Assembly: GCA_015232355.1 (NCBI GenBank)
Contig: JADFZW010000015.1
Span: forward strand, 1 to 64,000
Source of the DNA: Oligoflexia bacterium
Lineage (GTDB): Bacteria; Bdellovibrionota; Bacteriovoracia; Bacteriovoracales; Bacteriovoracaceae
Reading direction: 5' to 3'
Length of the DNA stretch: 64,000 nucleotides
Shown: one piece after another, positions 17,799-26,079 of the stretch
Layout: each line of letters opens with the position of its first letter
Numbering within the stretch: the first letter of the stretch is position 1
Position numbers and translations under genes: made by a program
The notes under the pieces: generated by a model
Seen by the model: only the letters and a program-made list of their open reading frames with translations
Told to the model about the DNA's origin: nothing
The model's database searches: none

Positions 17799-19073
17799 TT
17801 ATTCAGTAATTGCAGTTTTTTCCTTTACTTCAGTTTCTTGGTCAAGTGCAGTCTCATTATAAAATCTAGCACTTATTTTTAACTCTTGTGCTTTTGGTGC
17901 GTTTTTGCAGATACAATGATAGGCAAGTGGTAGAGACATATGTGGACGATTATCCTCTTGTTCTTCTGTAAGCTCATATTTTTTTGCTTCTTTAAAGTAG
18001 TTGGCAAATTTTCCACTGTTGATATCAAAAACATAAGACATGTTATTATCTTCAATGTTTTTTGTTGAAGTCCAGAAGTACTTTGGTTTGATAACACTAT
18101 TTTTGATAATCACAAATTGTTTTTTTGTAATAGTGATTTGTTTTGGTTTTTTTAAGGAGGATAGTGATGATAGTTGAGGAAATTCCTTTAAAATTTCATC
18201 TGTTTTTAACTCTTGAGGAGAGCTTGATTCATCAGAGTAGAAATATGCTTTTCCATTAATCAACACTAGTGCAGGATATTCCTCCTCACTATCGTTACTT
18301 GGTTTTTGCTGTATAAGATTGATAGGGAATTCATCAGGCATATCTAAATTATCTTCTGCACTTTGATTGGAACTAGGATTAGTTAAGATACTTAGTAGAT
18401 AATTTTTTTTATCATATCCAAAATCATCTCGCAATTTTTCATAGTCGGCAATAGTAGGAAGGTGACAAAAACGGGCCGGTGTTTTTCCATTCAAGTAATC
18501 ATTTAATGTGATGATAGGATTATTTAATTTAAGGCAGCCATTTAAAGCATCCTCGTATGTTAAGGCCATCCCTCCACTGGCAATTATGCTATCTACGTCT
18601 TCTCCTCTGGTCATCATATCCTCAATATTTAATCCATTCTTCGCACCATTAATCCAAACTACATTTCTTTTCACATCCATCCATGCCTCTTTGCTTTCGT
18701 TTAAATATGATTTGTATTTTTTAAAGTGCAAATACACTTTTTTAGATGGAGTGATTATTTTTTCAGGAGATGTGAACGTTAAATTCTTTCTTATTTGAGT
18801 TATTCCATTCATGAACGAAGACCATTCATTGTTGTTATAACAAAGGTTTTCTGGTAATCCCATTAATGCTAATTTAAGATCATTGATGTTTTCTGATTTT
18901 AAAAATTTTGCGAACTCAAAAAATATTTCAATAGGAATTTTTTTAGATTTTGATAAAGAGTCCAGTTCAGAATTTTTTTCTGTTTTATCATTAGATGCTT
19001 GTCCATTTTGCAATGAAATTATAGAAACCGAAAGCATTAAAACTAATGAAAGTAACTTAAGTGTAGTTTTCAT
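17799..19073 (-). CDS. Secreted DUF1566/FGE-like protein
   Basis: A 424-residue exported protein (signal peptide to about residue 26, SLQNGQA). The middle shows GGMALTYEDALNGCLKL and PARFCHLPTIADYEKL, and the end shows YFWTSTKNIEDNNMSYVFDINSGKF and AYHCICKN. This order of 'trades/reads, then W-S-[AT]-t, then A/Y-x-F/D, then R/H-C-I/V-C/R' is that of DUF1566 (Lcl C-terminal) and FGE-sulfatase-like C-type-lectin folds, here interrupted by a charged insert. Extracellular binding is the likely role. The assignment rests on motif spacing only. Confidence 0.55.
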   Translation of the reverse strand: MKTTLKLLSLVLMLSVSIISLQNGQASNDKTEKNSELDSLSKSKKIPIEIFFEFAKFLKSENINDLKLALMGLPENLCYNNNEWSSFMNGITQIRKNLTFTSPEKIITPSKKVYLHFKKYKSYLNESKEAWMDVKRNVVWINGAKNGLNIEDMMTRGEDVDSIIASGGMALTYEDALNGCLKLNNPIITLNDYLNGKTPARFCHLPTIADYEKLRDDFGYDKKNYLLSILTNPSSNQSAEDNLDMPDEFPINLIQQKPSNDSEEEYPALVLINGKAYFYSDESSSPQELKTDEILKEFPQLSSLSSLKKPKQITITKKQFVIIKNSVIKPKYFWTSTKNIEDNNMSYVFDINSGKFANYFKEAKKYELTEEQEDNRPHMSLPLAYHCICKNAPKAQELKISARFYNETALDQETEVKEKTAITE

Positions 19074-19116
19074 ATTTATTATTTTCCTTTTTTTTTAATA
19101 TTTTCAATACGGATCA

Positions 19117-19150
19117 TAATTAATTAATTAATTAATTAACTAATTAATTA
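19117..19150. repeat. (TTAA)n tandem array
   Basis: A run of TTAA tetranucleotides with one C interruption lies 45-75 bp upstream of the DUF1566-like gene start, in its promoter region. Confidence 0.9.
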
Positions 19151-19299
19151 TATTGTATTTAATATTTCGCTAAAAAAAATATAGGAGTATTTAAATAATT
19201 GTATGTGATATTAATAGATTAGTGTTTTTAATCTAAACTTTATTTGTTTATATGAGTGATAATAAATTCTGGCGGGATTATACGACTACTGTTATACGA

Positions 19300-20298
19300 T
19301 TAAACTGATTTAACACTGCAAGCGGCGATAACATTTACAATATCATCAACATTACAACCACGAGAGAGATCGTTAAATGGTTTTGCAAGACCTTGAGAGA
19401 TTGGTCCGAAGGCAACTGCATTTGCGAGACGTTGAACAAGTTTGTAACCAATATTTCCTGCTTGTAAATCTGGGAAGACTAAAACGTTAGCTTGTCCTGC
19501 TATATTACTTCCTGGTGCTTTACTCTTTCCTACACTCGGAACAATCGCTGCATCTGCTTGAAGTTCACCATCAACTGCTAAGTCTGGTCTCTTCGCTTTA
19601 ACTAAGTGAGTGGCCTCAATAACTTTATCAACTGCTTCGCTCTTTGCGCTTCCTTTAGTTGAGTAAGAGAGCATTGCAATTTTTGGTTCATCACCAACTA
19701 GTGCTTTTCTACTATCAGCAGTGGCGATAGCGATATCAGATAATTCATCAGCATTTGGATTAGGAATGATTGCACAGTCAGCGAAGAAGAGATTTACCTC
19801 TTTTTGATTTAAGTATTCAGGAACAATCATAGAAAAGAAACTTGAAACAATAGAAACACCTTTGGCCCTGCCAATTAAGTGGAATGCTGCCAACATTACG
19901 TCGCCAGTGGAGTTAATTGCTCCGGCCACGCCACCATCAGCAACACCTTTTCTTACCATCATAGCTCCATAGAATAGCTCGCTACTCATACGTTCGCATG
20001 CCTCATCTTGGGTCATGCCCTTATGTTTTCTTAATTCAAAATACTCTTTAGAGTATTCATCAAGAAGAGGTGATCTGGTGGGATCAATGATTGCTGTGTG
20101 TGAGATATCAATACCTAAATCCCTTGCTTTATTTTTAATTGTTTGTTCATTTCCAAGCAAAGTGATTTTTGCAATTTTTTCTTTGTAAGCAAAATCAGCG
20201 GCCTTAATCATTCTTTCATCATGCCCCTCTGGAAGTACGATGTGTTTTAGATTTTTTTTGGCCTTGCTTCTGATACTTTCAATAAATGATGATGACAT
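19300..20298 (-). CDS. pta: Phosphate acetyltransferase
   Basis: A 332-residue single-domain phosphotransacetylase that interconverts acetyl-CoA and acetyl phosphate. HIVLPEGHDERMIKAA, DPTRSP, GAMMVRKGVADGGVAGA and the end segment VFPDLQAGNIGYKLVQRLANAVAFGPISQGLAKPFNDLSRGC are diagnostic, and the length matches short Pta enzymes. A clear ribosome binding site (AGGAG) precedes the ATG. It lies 63 bp downstream of ackA on the same strand, the standard order for an acetate overflow or acetyl-phosphate operon. The cytosolic pathway ends in ATP and acetate. Confidence 0.97.
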   Translation of the reverse strand: MSSSFIESIRSKAKKNLKHIVLPEGHDERMIKAADFAYKEKIAKITLLGNEQTIKNKARDLGIDISHTAIIDPTRSPLLDEYSKEYFELRKHKGMTQDEACERMSSELFYGAMMVRKGVADGGVAGAINSTGDVMLAAFHLIGRAKGVSIVSSFFSMIVPEYLNQKEVNLFFADCAIIPNPNADELSDIAIATADSRKALVGDEPKIAMLSYSTKGSAKSEAVDKVIEATHLVKAKRPDLAVDGELQADAAIVPSVGKSKAPGSNIAGQANVLVFPDLQAGNIGYKLVQRLANAVAFGPISQGLAKPFNDLSRGCNVDDIVNVIAACSVKSV

Positions 20299-20361
20299 TT
20301 TTTTCTCCTCAGTTGAGATGTAAAATTATAATAAACTATTTGATTTTGATTTCAATTTTAT

Positions 20362-21609
20362 TTAGAGGAGTCCTCTTATACAGAGGGCGGTGTCTCTAGC
20401 TATAATTAATTCTTCATTAGTTGGTACAACAAGAGTTTTTATTTTAGCATCATCAGAAGAGATGTCAGATATCTCACTCTTCATTTTGCCTAAAACACCA
20501 TTGTTCTTTTTATTTTTACTCTCTTCGATTTTAATTCCTAAAAACTCCAGACCATTAGTTGTTAGCTCTCTAACAATCCAAGAGTTTTCGCCAATACCAC
20601 CAGTGAATACAAGTGCATCTATTCCACCAAGAGCTGCTGTATAAGATCCAATATATTTTTTTAATCGATAGCAACAGATATTCATTGCTAATGTAGCACG
20701 CACATGTCCTGCTTCTATTGCATCTTCAATCTCTCTTAAATCGCTGGAGAGTCCAGACACGCCAAGGAAACCACTCTTCTTATTTAAAAGAGAGTCCACT
20801 TCTGCTGCTGTTAATTTTTCTTTATTCATAATATGAATTACTACTGCTGGATCGATATCGCCTGTACGTGTACCCATCATCAATCCCTCTAGTGGGGTGT
20901 GACCCATTGATGTGTCTATAGATTTTCCACCCTTGATAGCAGAGGCACTACAACCATTTCCTAAGTGTAAAGTTACAATTCTTGATTTGCTTTCTTCAAT
21001 TTTCAAATATTCAATTGCTTTTGCAGAGACGTAGCGATGAGAAGTTCCATGAAAACCATAACGACGAATTTTATGTTTTGTATAGAGTTCATATGGAAGT
21101 GGATACATATAAGCGTAATCAGGAATGCTATAGTGAAAGCCAGTGTCGAATACAGCAACATGAGGAATATTTGGAAAAAATTCTTTTGCTACACTAATTC
21201 CTTTTAGATTTTGAGGATTGTGAAGAGGTGCAAAGTCTGAGCATGCTTCAACTTCTTTTAAAACCTCTTTGTCGATGGTTACTGATTTTGAGAACGCCTC
21301 TCCACCGTGAACAACTCTGTGACCTACACCACCGATTTCAGAGAGACCATTTAATATTTTGGGATTGTCTCCAGTTAAAATATCTACGATATGTTTTAGG
21401 GCCGCTGAGTGATTTGGAACATCCATAACCTTTTTAGAACTATGGCCGCAATCTGTTTTGAATTGCACAATTGAGTCGCTTAGTCCGATTTTTTCAACGA
21501 TACCTCTGACGATACTGACATCTTTGTTTTGCTTGATCAGCTCAACATCTGTTTCAATTACGTCAAACTTAATAGAAGAACTTCCACAGTTAAGAGTCAA
21601 AATTTTCAT
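20362..21609 (-). CDS. ackA: Acetate kinase
   Basis: A 415-residue acetate kinase. LTLNCGSSSIKF at the N-terminus is the ASKHA phosphate-1 motif. GHRVVHGG, HNPQNL, FDTGFH, RYGFHGTSHRYVS, HLGNGCSASAIKGGKSIDTSMGHTPLEGLMMGTRTGD and FTGGIGEN follow in the family order. It phosphorylates acetate or makes ATP from acetyl phosphate. It is the upstream gene of the pta pair. A 9-bp repeat array lies just upstream of its start. Confidence 0.97.
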   Translation of the reverse strand: MKILTLNCGSSSIKFDVIETDVELIKQNKDVSIVRGIVEKIGLSDSIVQFKTDCGHSSKKVMDVPNHSAALKHIVDILTGDNPKILNGLSEIGGVGHRVVHGGEAFSKSVTIDKEVLKEVEACSDFAPLHNPQNLKGISVAKEFFPNIPHVAVFDTGFHYSIPDYAYMYPLPYELYTKHKIRRYGFHGTSHRYVSAKAIEYLKIEESKSRIVTLHLGNGCSASAIKGGKSIDTSMGHTPLEGLMMGTRTGDIDPAVVIHIMNKEKLTAAEVDSLLNKKSGFLGVSGLSSDLREIEDAIEAGHVRATLAMNICCYRLKKYIGSYTAALGGIDALVFTGGIGENSWIVRELTTNGLEFLGIKIEESKNKKNNGVLGKMKSEISDISSDDAKIKTLVVPTNEELIIARDTALCIRGLL

Positions 21610-21621
21610 AAACGCGTCCTT

Positions 21622-21657
21622 TTAATCAGCTTAATCAGCTTAATTAACTTAATTAAC
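21622..21657. repeat. Four copies of a 9-bp repeat upstream of ackA
   Basis: TTAATCAGC at 21622 and 21631, then TTAATTAAC at 21640 and 21649. The array begins 13 bp from the ackA start, in its leader or promoter. Confidence 0.9.
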
Positions 21658-21794
21658 TTTAAAAATTAAAGAGTATATTGTAATTCTAACAACTATATTA
21701 TTTATGTTAAAATGTAAAATTATGCTGTATTATTTTCGGAAATCTTTAGAATAAGTATTGATAATCTTAAAGTTAATCTTAATTTACTATTAAG

Positions 21795-21830
21795 TTGATC
21801 TTTAATGTGATCTTTAATTTGATTTTTAAA
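21795..21830 (+). repeat. Three copies of a 12-bp repeat upstream of nifU
   Basis: TTGATCTTTAAT (21795-21806), GTGATCTTTAAT (21807-21818) and TTGATTTTTAAA (21819-21830), directly before the GAGAGGAA ribosome binding site of nifU. Confidence 0.9.
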
Positions 21831-21846
21831 TCGAGAGGAAAAATTT

Positions 21847-22881
21847 ATGGTGTGGAAATATTCTGATAAAACTCAAAAATTATTTATGGATGCAGTCCAA
21901 GGAAAAGAGGGAACTCATTTAGGTGAGATTAAAGATGCAGATGGAATTGGAGAGCATGGTTCAATTGCATGCGGAGATGCCATGCGCTTTGCTTTTAAAG
22001 TGAGAAGACACGAAACAGATCCACTTCAAGATATTATAATTGAGGTGAAGTATCTTACTTTTGGTTGTACTTCAGCGATAGCATCTTCAGAGGCATTATG
22101 TGCATTGATAGAGCAAAAAGAGCATACACCACTTACAGCATTAAAAATAAGTAACAAAGATATTGCAGATTATTTAGATGGTTTGCCAGATCAGAAATTG
22201 CATTGTTCGGTGATGGGTGCTGAAGCATTGGAAGCAGCTGTTATTGATTGGGCCAAGAAGAGGGGAGTGGATCTACGTCCCTATGGAATAAATATCGACA
22301 GACAAAATTTAGATGAAGATCATGGTAAGTTAGTTTGTCAGTGTTTTTCATTAACAGATACTTATATTCGAAGAAAAATAAAAGAACTGAACCTACATTC
22401 AATTGCAGATATTACTAATGCAATAAAGGCAGGTGGTGCTTGCGGTTCATGTCACCATAGTCAGGGTGGACTTCAAGATCTTTTAGACGAAGTATGGAAA
22501 GATAACAACAATACAAGCAACAATAGCAATAGTAACAATACTCAAACAAAGGATAAAAATATGAGTAGCTCATCAAATGAATTTTCAAATGATAATAATC
22601 AAGTTCAAGATCAAACTAAAGTTGAAGGCGAAAATAAACCAAAGCTTTCACCATACCAAATGGGAAAGAAAGTGGAAGAAGTTGTTAATCAAAAAATTAG
22701 ACCAGCATTGGCCAGAGATGGTGGAGATATGGAAGTTGTAGACATCAAAGATAATATTGTTTATTGCCGCTTAAAAGGTGCATGCAGAGGATGTATGGGC
22801 GCCACTATGACATTAAAGATGATGGTAGAGAGATTATTAAAAGAAGATGTTGATGAGAATATTAAAGTTGTCTCTGTATAA
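21847..22881 (+). CDS. nifU: Full-length NifU Fe-S scaffold protein
   Basis: A 344-residue three-domain NifU. The IscU-like domain (1-140) has the scaffold Cys residues in ACGD, FGCTSA and LHCSVMG. The central BFD-like domain (about 160-215) has CQC...GACGSCHH for a permanent [2Fe-2S] cluster. After an Asn/Ser-rich linker, the Nfu domain (about 265-344) has GACRGCMGATMT for cluster delivery. Together with nifS 80 bp downstream it forms a NIF-type assembly pair. This pair is used outside nitrogen fixation in epsilon-proteobacteria and Bdellovibrionota and is probably the main Fe-S system here; it would also supply the radical SAM enzyme. Confidence 0.95.
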   Translation: MVWKYSDKTQKLFMDAVQGKEGTHLGEIKDADGIGEHGSIACGDAMRFAFKVRRHETDPLQDIIIEVKYLTFGCTSAIASSEALCALIEQKEHTPLTALKISNKDIADYLDGLPDQKLHCSVMGAEALEAAVIDWAKKRGVDLRPYGINIDRQNLDEDHGKLVCQCFSLTDTYIRRKIKELNLHSIADITNAIKAGGACGSCHHSQGGLQDLLDEVWKDNNNTSNNSNSNNTQTKDKNMSSSSNEFSNDNNQVQDQTKVEGENKPKLSPYQMGKKVEEVVNQKIRPALARDGGDMEVVDIKDNIVYCRLKGACRGCMGATMTLKMMVERLLKEDVDENIKVVSV

Positions 22882-22902
22882 TAAAATAAAGAGCAAACAA
22901 AA

Positions 22903-22942
22903 CCAAACAAAACCAAACAAAACCAAACTAAACCAAACCAAG
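22903..22942 (+). repeat. 10-bp tandem repeat in the nifU-nifS gap
   Basis: AAACCAAACA-type 10-bp units are repeated about four times between nifU and nifS. Confidence 0.85.
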
Positions 22943-22948
22943 ATAAAT

Positions 22949-22972
22949 ATGAATATTAAATATGAATATTAA
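22949..22972 (+). other. Seven-codon upstream micro-ORF overlapping the nifS start
   Basis: A 13-bp duplication (ATGAATATTAAAT then ATGAATATTAAAA) creates an extra ATG at 22949. It reads MNIKYEY and stops at 22970-22972, overlapping the nifS start at 22962 in another frame. No strong ribosome binding site distinguishes the two ATGs. Translation of the micro-ORF is unproven. Confidence 0.5.
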
Positions 22973-24269
22973 AACCGAAAACGAAAGAAAAATTATTTAC
23001 GTTGATAATAATGCCACAACTTCAGTTGCTCCAGAGGTATTTGAAGCGATGGTTCCCTTTTTTAAGAGTGAGTACTTCAATCCTAGTTCAGTATACAATG
23101 AAGCATTGTTTGCTCATAATAGTGTTGAAAAATCGAGAGAGAAGATTGCTCATCTTTTAGGAGATGTTGATCCTTCTGAAATAACTTTCACCTCTTGTGC
23201 AACTGAAAGTAATAATATGGCCATCTTTGGTGCAATCAGAGCGAATTCCAATGTCAATAGATCTCAGTCATCACAACCACACATAATAACCACTGCAGTT
23301 GAACATCCAGCAGTTATTCAAGTTTGTAGAGAGGCAGAGAGATATGGAGCGAAGGTAACTTTTCTTTCAGTTAACAAAAATGGTGAATTGGATATCACTG
23401 AGTTTGTGCGTGCATTGAATGTGGATACGCTGATGGTTTCGATCATGCACGCAAATAATGAGACAGGAGTGATATTTCCCATTGAAGAGCTATCAAGAAT
23501 AACCAAAGAGACAAATCCTAATATTATATTTCATACTGATGCAACTCAGACGGTGGGGAAATTAAAGATTGATTTAAATAGTAGGAGTGGAAACTTTCGT
23601 TATGTTGATTTGCTCTCATTTTCTGGTCACAAACTTCATGCACCAAAGGGAGTAGGATCTTTATTCATTCGTAAAGGAACAGCGATAAGACCAATTTTGA
23701 TTGGTGGCCATCAAGAGCGAGGCAAACGTGCTGGAACAGAAAATGTAGCGGGAATAGTTGCTTTAGCAAAAGCAATGGAGCTTTCATTGGAGAGTGGGAG
23801 TGAGAATGGGAGTGGGAGTGCAGGTGCGAGTGGTGGACCGGCATACAAAGAATTATTATATCTAAAAAATCTACGAGACACTTTAGAGAGTTCGATTATT
23901 TCAAAAGTTCCATTCTTAGAGGTGAATGGTGCTAAAGCTAAACGACTTCCTAATACTACAAACTTATCATGTCACTACATAGAGGGCGAAGGAATACTCT
24001 ATCAACTAAATAGTTACGGAATCTGTGCATCCAGTGGTTCTGCTTGTACTTCTGGATCCCTTGATCCCTCTCATGTTTTAAAGGCGATGAAGATTCCATT
24101 TACTGCAGTTCATGGCTCTATAAGATTTAGCTTGAGTAGATATAATACAATGGAAGAGATAAATTATATTTCTAAAGTTTTTCCAGAAATTGTTCGTAAT
24201 CTTAGAAGACTCTCTCCTTACTGGAATCAAGAAAAGGATTGTCCTCGAGAAGGAGCGCCTGCTGTTTAA
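22962..24269 (+). CDS. nifS: Cysteine desulfurase NifS
   Basis: A 435-residue PLP enzyme that takes sulfur from cysteine for NifU. YVDNNATTSVAPEV is the N-terminal family motif. HANNETGVIFPIEEL, the PLP-Lys motif SFSGHKLHAPKGVGSLFIRKG, RAGTENVAG and the catalytic-loop Cys in SSGSACTSGS follow in order, the loop being NifS-like. A Gly/Ser-rich low-complexity insert (SGSENGSGSAGASGG, about residues 280-294) from a 6-bp DNA repeat is atypical. It is co-oriented with nifU. Confidence 0.96.
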   Translation: MNIKTENERKIIYVDNNATTSVAPEVFEAMVPFFKSEYFNPSSVYNEALFAHNSVEKSREKIAHLLGDVDPSEITFTSCATESNNMAIFGAIRANSNVNRSQSSQPHIITTAVEHPAVIQVCREAERYGAKVTFLSVNKNGELDITEFVRALNVDTLMVSIMHANNETGVIFPIEELSRITKETNPNIIFHTDATQTVGKLKIDLNSRSGNFRYVDLLSFSGHKLHAPKGVGSLFIRKGTAIRPILIGGHQERGKRAGTENVAGIVALAKAMELSLESGSENGSGSAGASGGPAYKELLYLKNLRDTLESSIISKVPFLEVNGAKAKRLPNTTNLSCHYIEGEGILYQLNSYGICASSGSACTSGSLDPSHVLKAMKIPFTAVHGSIRFSLSRYNTMEEINYISKVFPEIVRNLRRLSPYWNQEKDCPREGAPAV

Positions 24270-24695
24270 ATTTAAAACCAACCCCAAAGCTTATTTCCTT
24301 GGGGTTGGAAAAAAAAGGAGGAGGATGAAAAAAGGAAAATAGAGCAAGAACATTTACTTTTCCATTCGGCAGCAGTGGAGGATTCCGCCACGGAATGTAC
24401 ATATATTAGTTAATGTTCTTCAAGGTAAATTTATTACCTTTACTCACATCTTATTATTTAATCAAAACCAACAATAAATTTAATTTTATTTTCTTTTATC
24501 TTTAATTTCTCGAGTGTATTGTACCACGCGCCATAAATTTTGTCAAAACAAATTTTGTTTAGAGTCAAATATTTTTTTTACAACAAATAAAAATAAAATA
24601 AATATGAAAAGTTAATACTTGATCATGACGATACAGTTTGTAGCTAAAAGCTAGTAGCTAATAGCTTATGGCTTAAGTTAGGAGGAAGAAAAAAT
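24270..24695. other. Gene-free region dense in inverted repeats
   Basis: No credible gene lies in these 426 bp. The contents are a 10-bp perfect stem CCAACCCCAA/TTGGGGTTGG (24278-24287 with 24299-24308) followed by A residues instead of T, a long-range 9-bp pair AAGAACATT/AATGTTCTT (24346-24354 with 24412-24420) that encloses a second nested hairpin, a 7-bp hairpin AAGGTAA/TTACCTT (24422-24440), and an irregular TAGCT repeat (24641-24676) before the next gene. The area 24346-24440 could be a structured RNA. Confidence 0.5.
24346..24420. ncRNA. Candidate structured RNA of unknown class
   Basis: The outer stem is 24346-24354/24412-24420 (9 bp, perfect). Inside are CATTC/GAATG (24363-24367 with 24393-24397) and GTGG/CCAC (24375-24378 with 24388-24391), giving a nested rod with internal loops. 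The inner segment GGCAGCAGTGGAGGATTCC is far more GC-rich than its surroundings. It matches no RNA family that I recognise. The strand is undetermined. Confidence 0.35.
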
Positions 24696-25817
24696 ATGGC
24701 CAATATTTTTCAAAAACAATTAGCAGTGATCAAGAAAAAATTTATTGAACTTGCTAGCAAACATAAGAGTACCGTTCAGTCATTAAAAGAACGCTATGAA
24801 GGTGATTTGAAGAAGGCTACCGTAGCAGCTGTAAAGTACAAAAAATTTAGTGTTGCTTTAAAAAAGAAATTAGAGAGAGAAAAAGAATTATCACAAAAAA
24901 ATTCTACCGAACAAAGAACGGAAATATTATATCTTCAAGGTGAATTGCAACGTCTTCGCGCCAGAAGTATGGTGGAAGATGCTCAAGATGAAGAGAGAAA
25001 AAAACAATACTCCGAAACAGAAGAGGAGTTGAAAGCATTAAAGGATGCAGCCTATGCTAAAGCACAGATAGATTCATTAAAAGAAGAATTAAAAAATGAA
25101 ATTGCTAAATCATCAAAATTAACTGCCGCTTCTGAAGCAAGAATTGTTGCTTTACAAGAGCAGTTAAGTAGAGAAAAGGAAAGTGTAGGAGTGGTAGCAG
25201 GAGAGAAAGATGCTAAAATTCATATTTTGGAGGAATTTGTTAAGAAAGAGAAATTATTGTTTGCTGAAATGAGAAGAGATTTGAATGCTGAGATTACAAC
25301 TTTGATGTTAGAGAGCGAGCGTTTAAGAGAGGATCTTTATGAAAAAAGAGGAGTGATTGAAAATTTTATTGAGAGTGTTACTTCCATGAATGAAACTATT
25401 GAAAATCAGGAAGAGGAGCTTGAAGTTAAAAGAGTGGAATTAGGAGAATATTCTAAAGTTAAGAATGAAGAGATAAGAAAATTAGTAAATAATATTAAAG
25501 GACTTAAAAATCAAAATCAAAAGTTATTTAATCTTACTAGAACCTATGATGTATTTCAAATTTATGATGATATAAAAGCATTAAAGATTAAGACAAGTAA
25601 AGTTGCAGAAGAGGCAAATCAAAAAAAATTAAAGGAATTAATGTTTGAGTTGGGAAATGAAGAAAAAATGATTCGAGAATTTGAAAAGAAAGTTATCGAA
25701 AAATTAGCAAACTTTGATAATGAAATGGAGGATATGGAGGAAAAAATAAAGAATAAGACATATGACTTAATAGATGCTCGAGGTAAGTTTGTAGAGGAAG
25801 AAGAAGTTATTATGTAA
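24696..25817 (+). CDS. Long coiled-coil protein of unknown function
   Basis: A 373-residue, highly charged protein (Lys, Glu, Arg) with heptad-like Leu/Ile spacing over nearly its whole length and no signal peptide or membrane helix. It has a strong ribosome binding site (TTAGGAGGAAG). The sequence suggests a cytoplasmic filament-like or scaffold protein. No catalytic motif is seen and no family is assigned. Confidence 0.65.
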   Translation: MANIFQKQLAVIKKKFIELASKHKSTVQSLKERYEGDLKKATVAAVKYKKFSVALKKKLEREKELSQKNSTEQRTEILYLQGELQRLRARSMVEDAQDEERKKQYSETEEELKALKDAAYAKAQIDSLKEELKNEIAKSSKLTAASEARIVALQEQLSREKESVGVVAGEKDAKIHILEEFVKKEKLLFAEMRRDLNAEITTLMLESERLREDLYEKRGVIENFIESVTSMNETIENQEEELEVKRVELGEYSKVKNEEIRKLVNNIKGLKNQNQKLFNLTRTYDVFQIYDDIKALKIKTSKVAEEANQKKLKELMFELGNEEKMIREFEKKVIEKLANFDNEMEDMEEKIKNKTYDLIDARGKFVEEEEVIM

Positions 25818-25851
25818 TAGGCAGTAGAAGGATATACAATTAAATCAATTT

Positions 25852-25878
25852 AGTGCCAACTTTTTGAGGCACTTTCTA
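25852..25878 (+). terminator. Short hairpin terminator candidate
   Basis: AGTGCC (25852-25857) pairs with GGCACT (25868-25873), followed by a weak T-containing tail, 35 bp after the coiled-coil gene. Confidence 0.5.
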
Positions 25879-26014
25879 AATAAAAATATTCAAACATTGA
25901 TGTAATAATCAACAATTATAGATTTCTAAATATTTTTTTTTGATAAAAAAATGATCAAGTATAAAATAATCGTTTGAGTTTATAAAAAAAACAACACGGA
26001 AATAAGTTGAAAAA

Positions 26015-26062
26015 TAAGATCTAAAGTAAGATCTAAAGTAAGATCTAAAATAAGATCTAAGA
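26015..26062 (+). repeat. Four copies of a 12-bp repeat in a 5' leader
   Basis: TAAGATCTAAAG at 26015, 26027, 26039 (last base A) and 26051 (TAAGATCTAAGA), ending 17 bp before the start of the PLD-like gene and abutting its ribosome binding site. Confidence 0.95.
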
Positions 26063-26079
26063 TAAGGAAGGGGACAAGT

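Noticed and set aside
24370..24397. Similarity of GGCAGCAGTGGAGGATTCC to the 16S rRNA V3 region
   Set aside because: The flanking bases do not continue the match, and no other rRNA motif is present, so it is probably chance.
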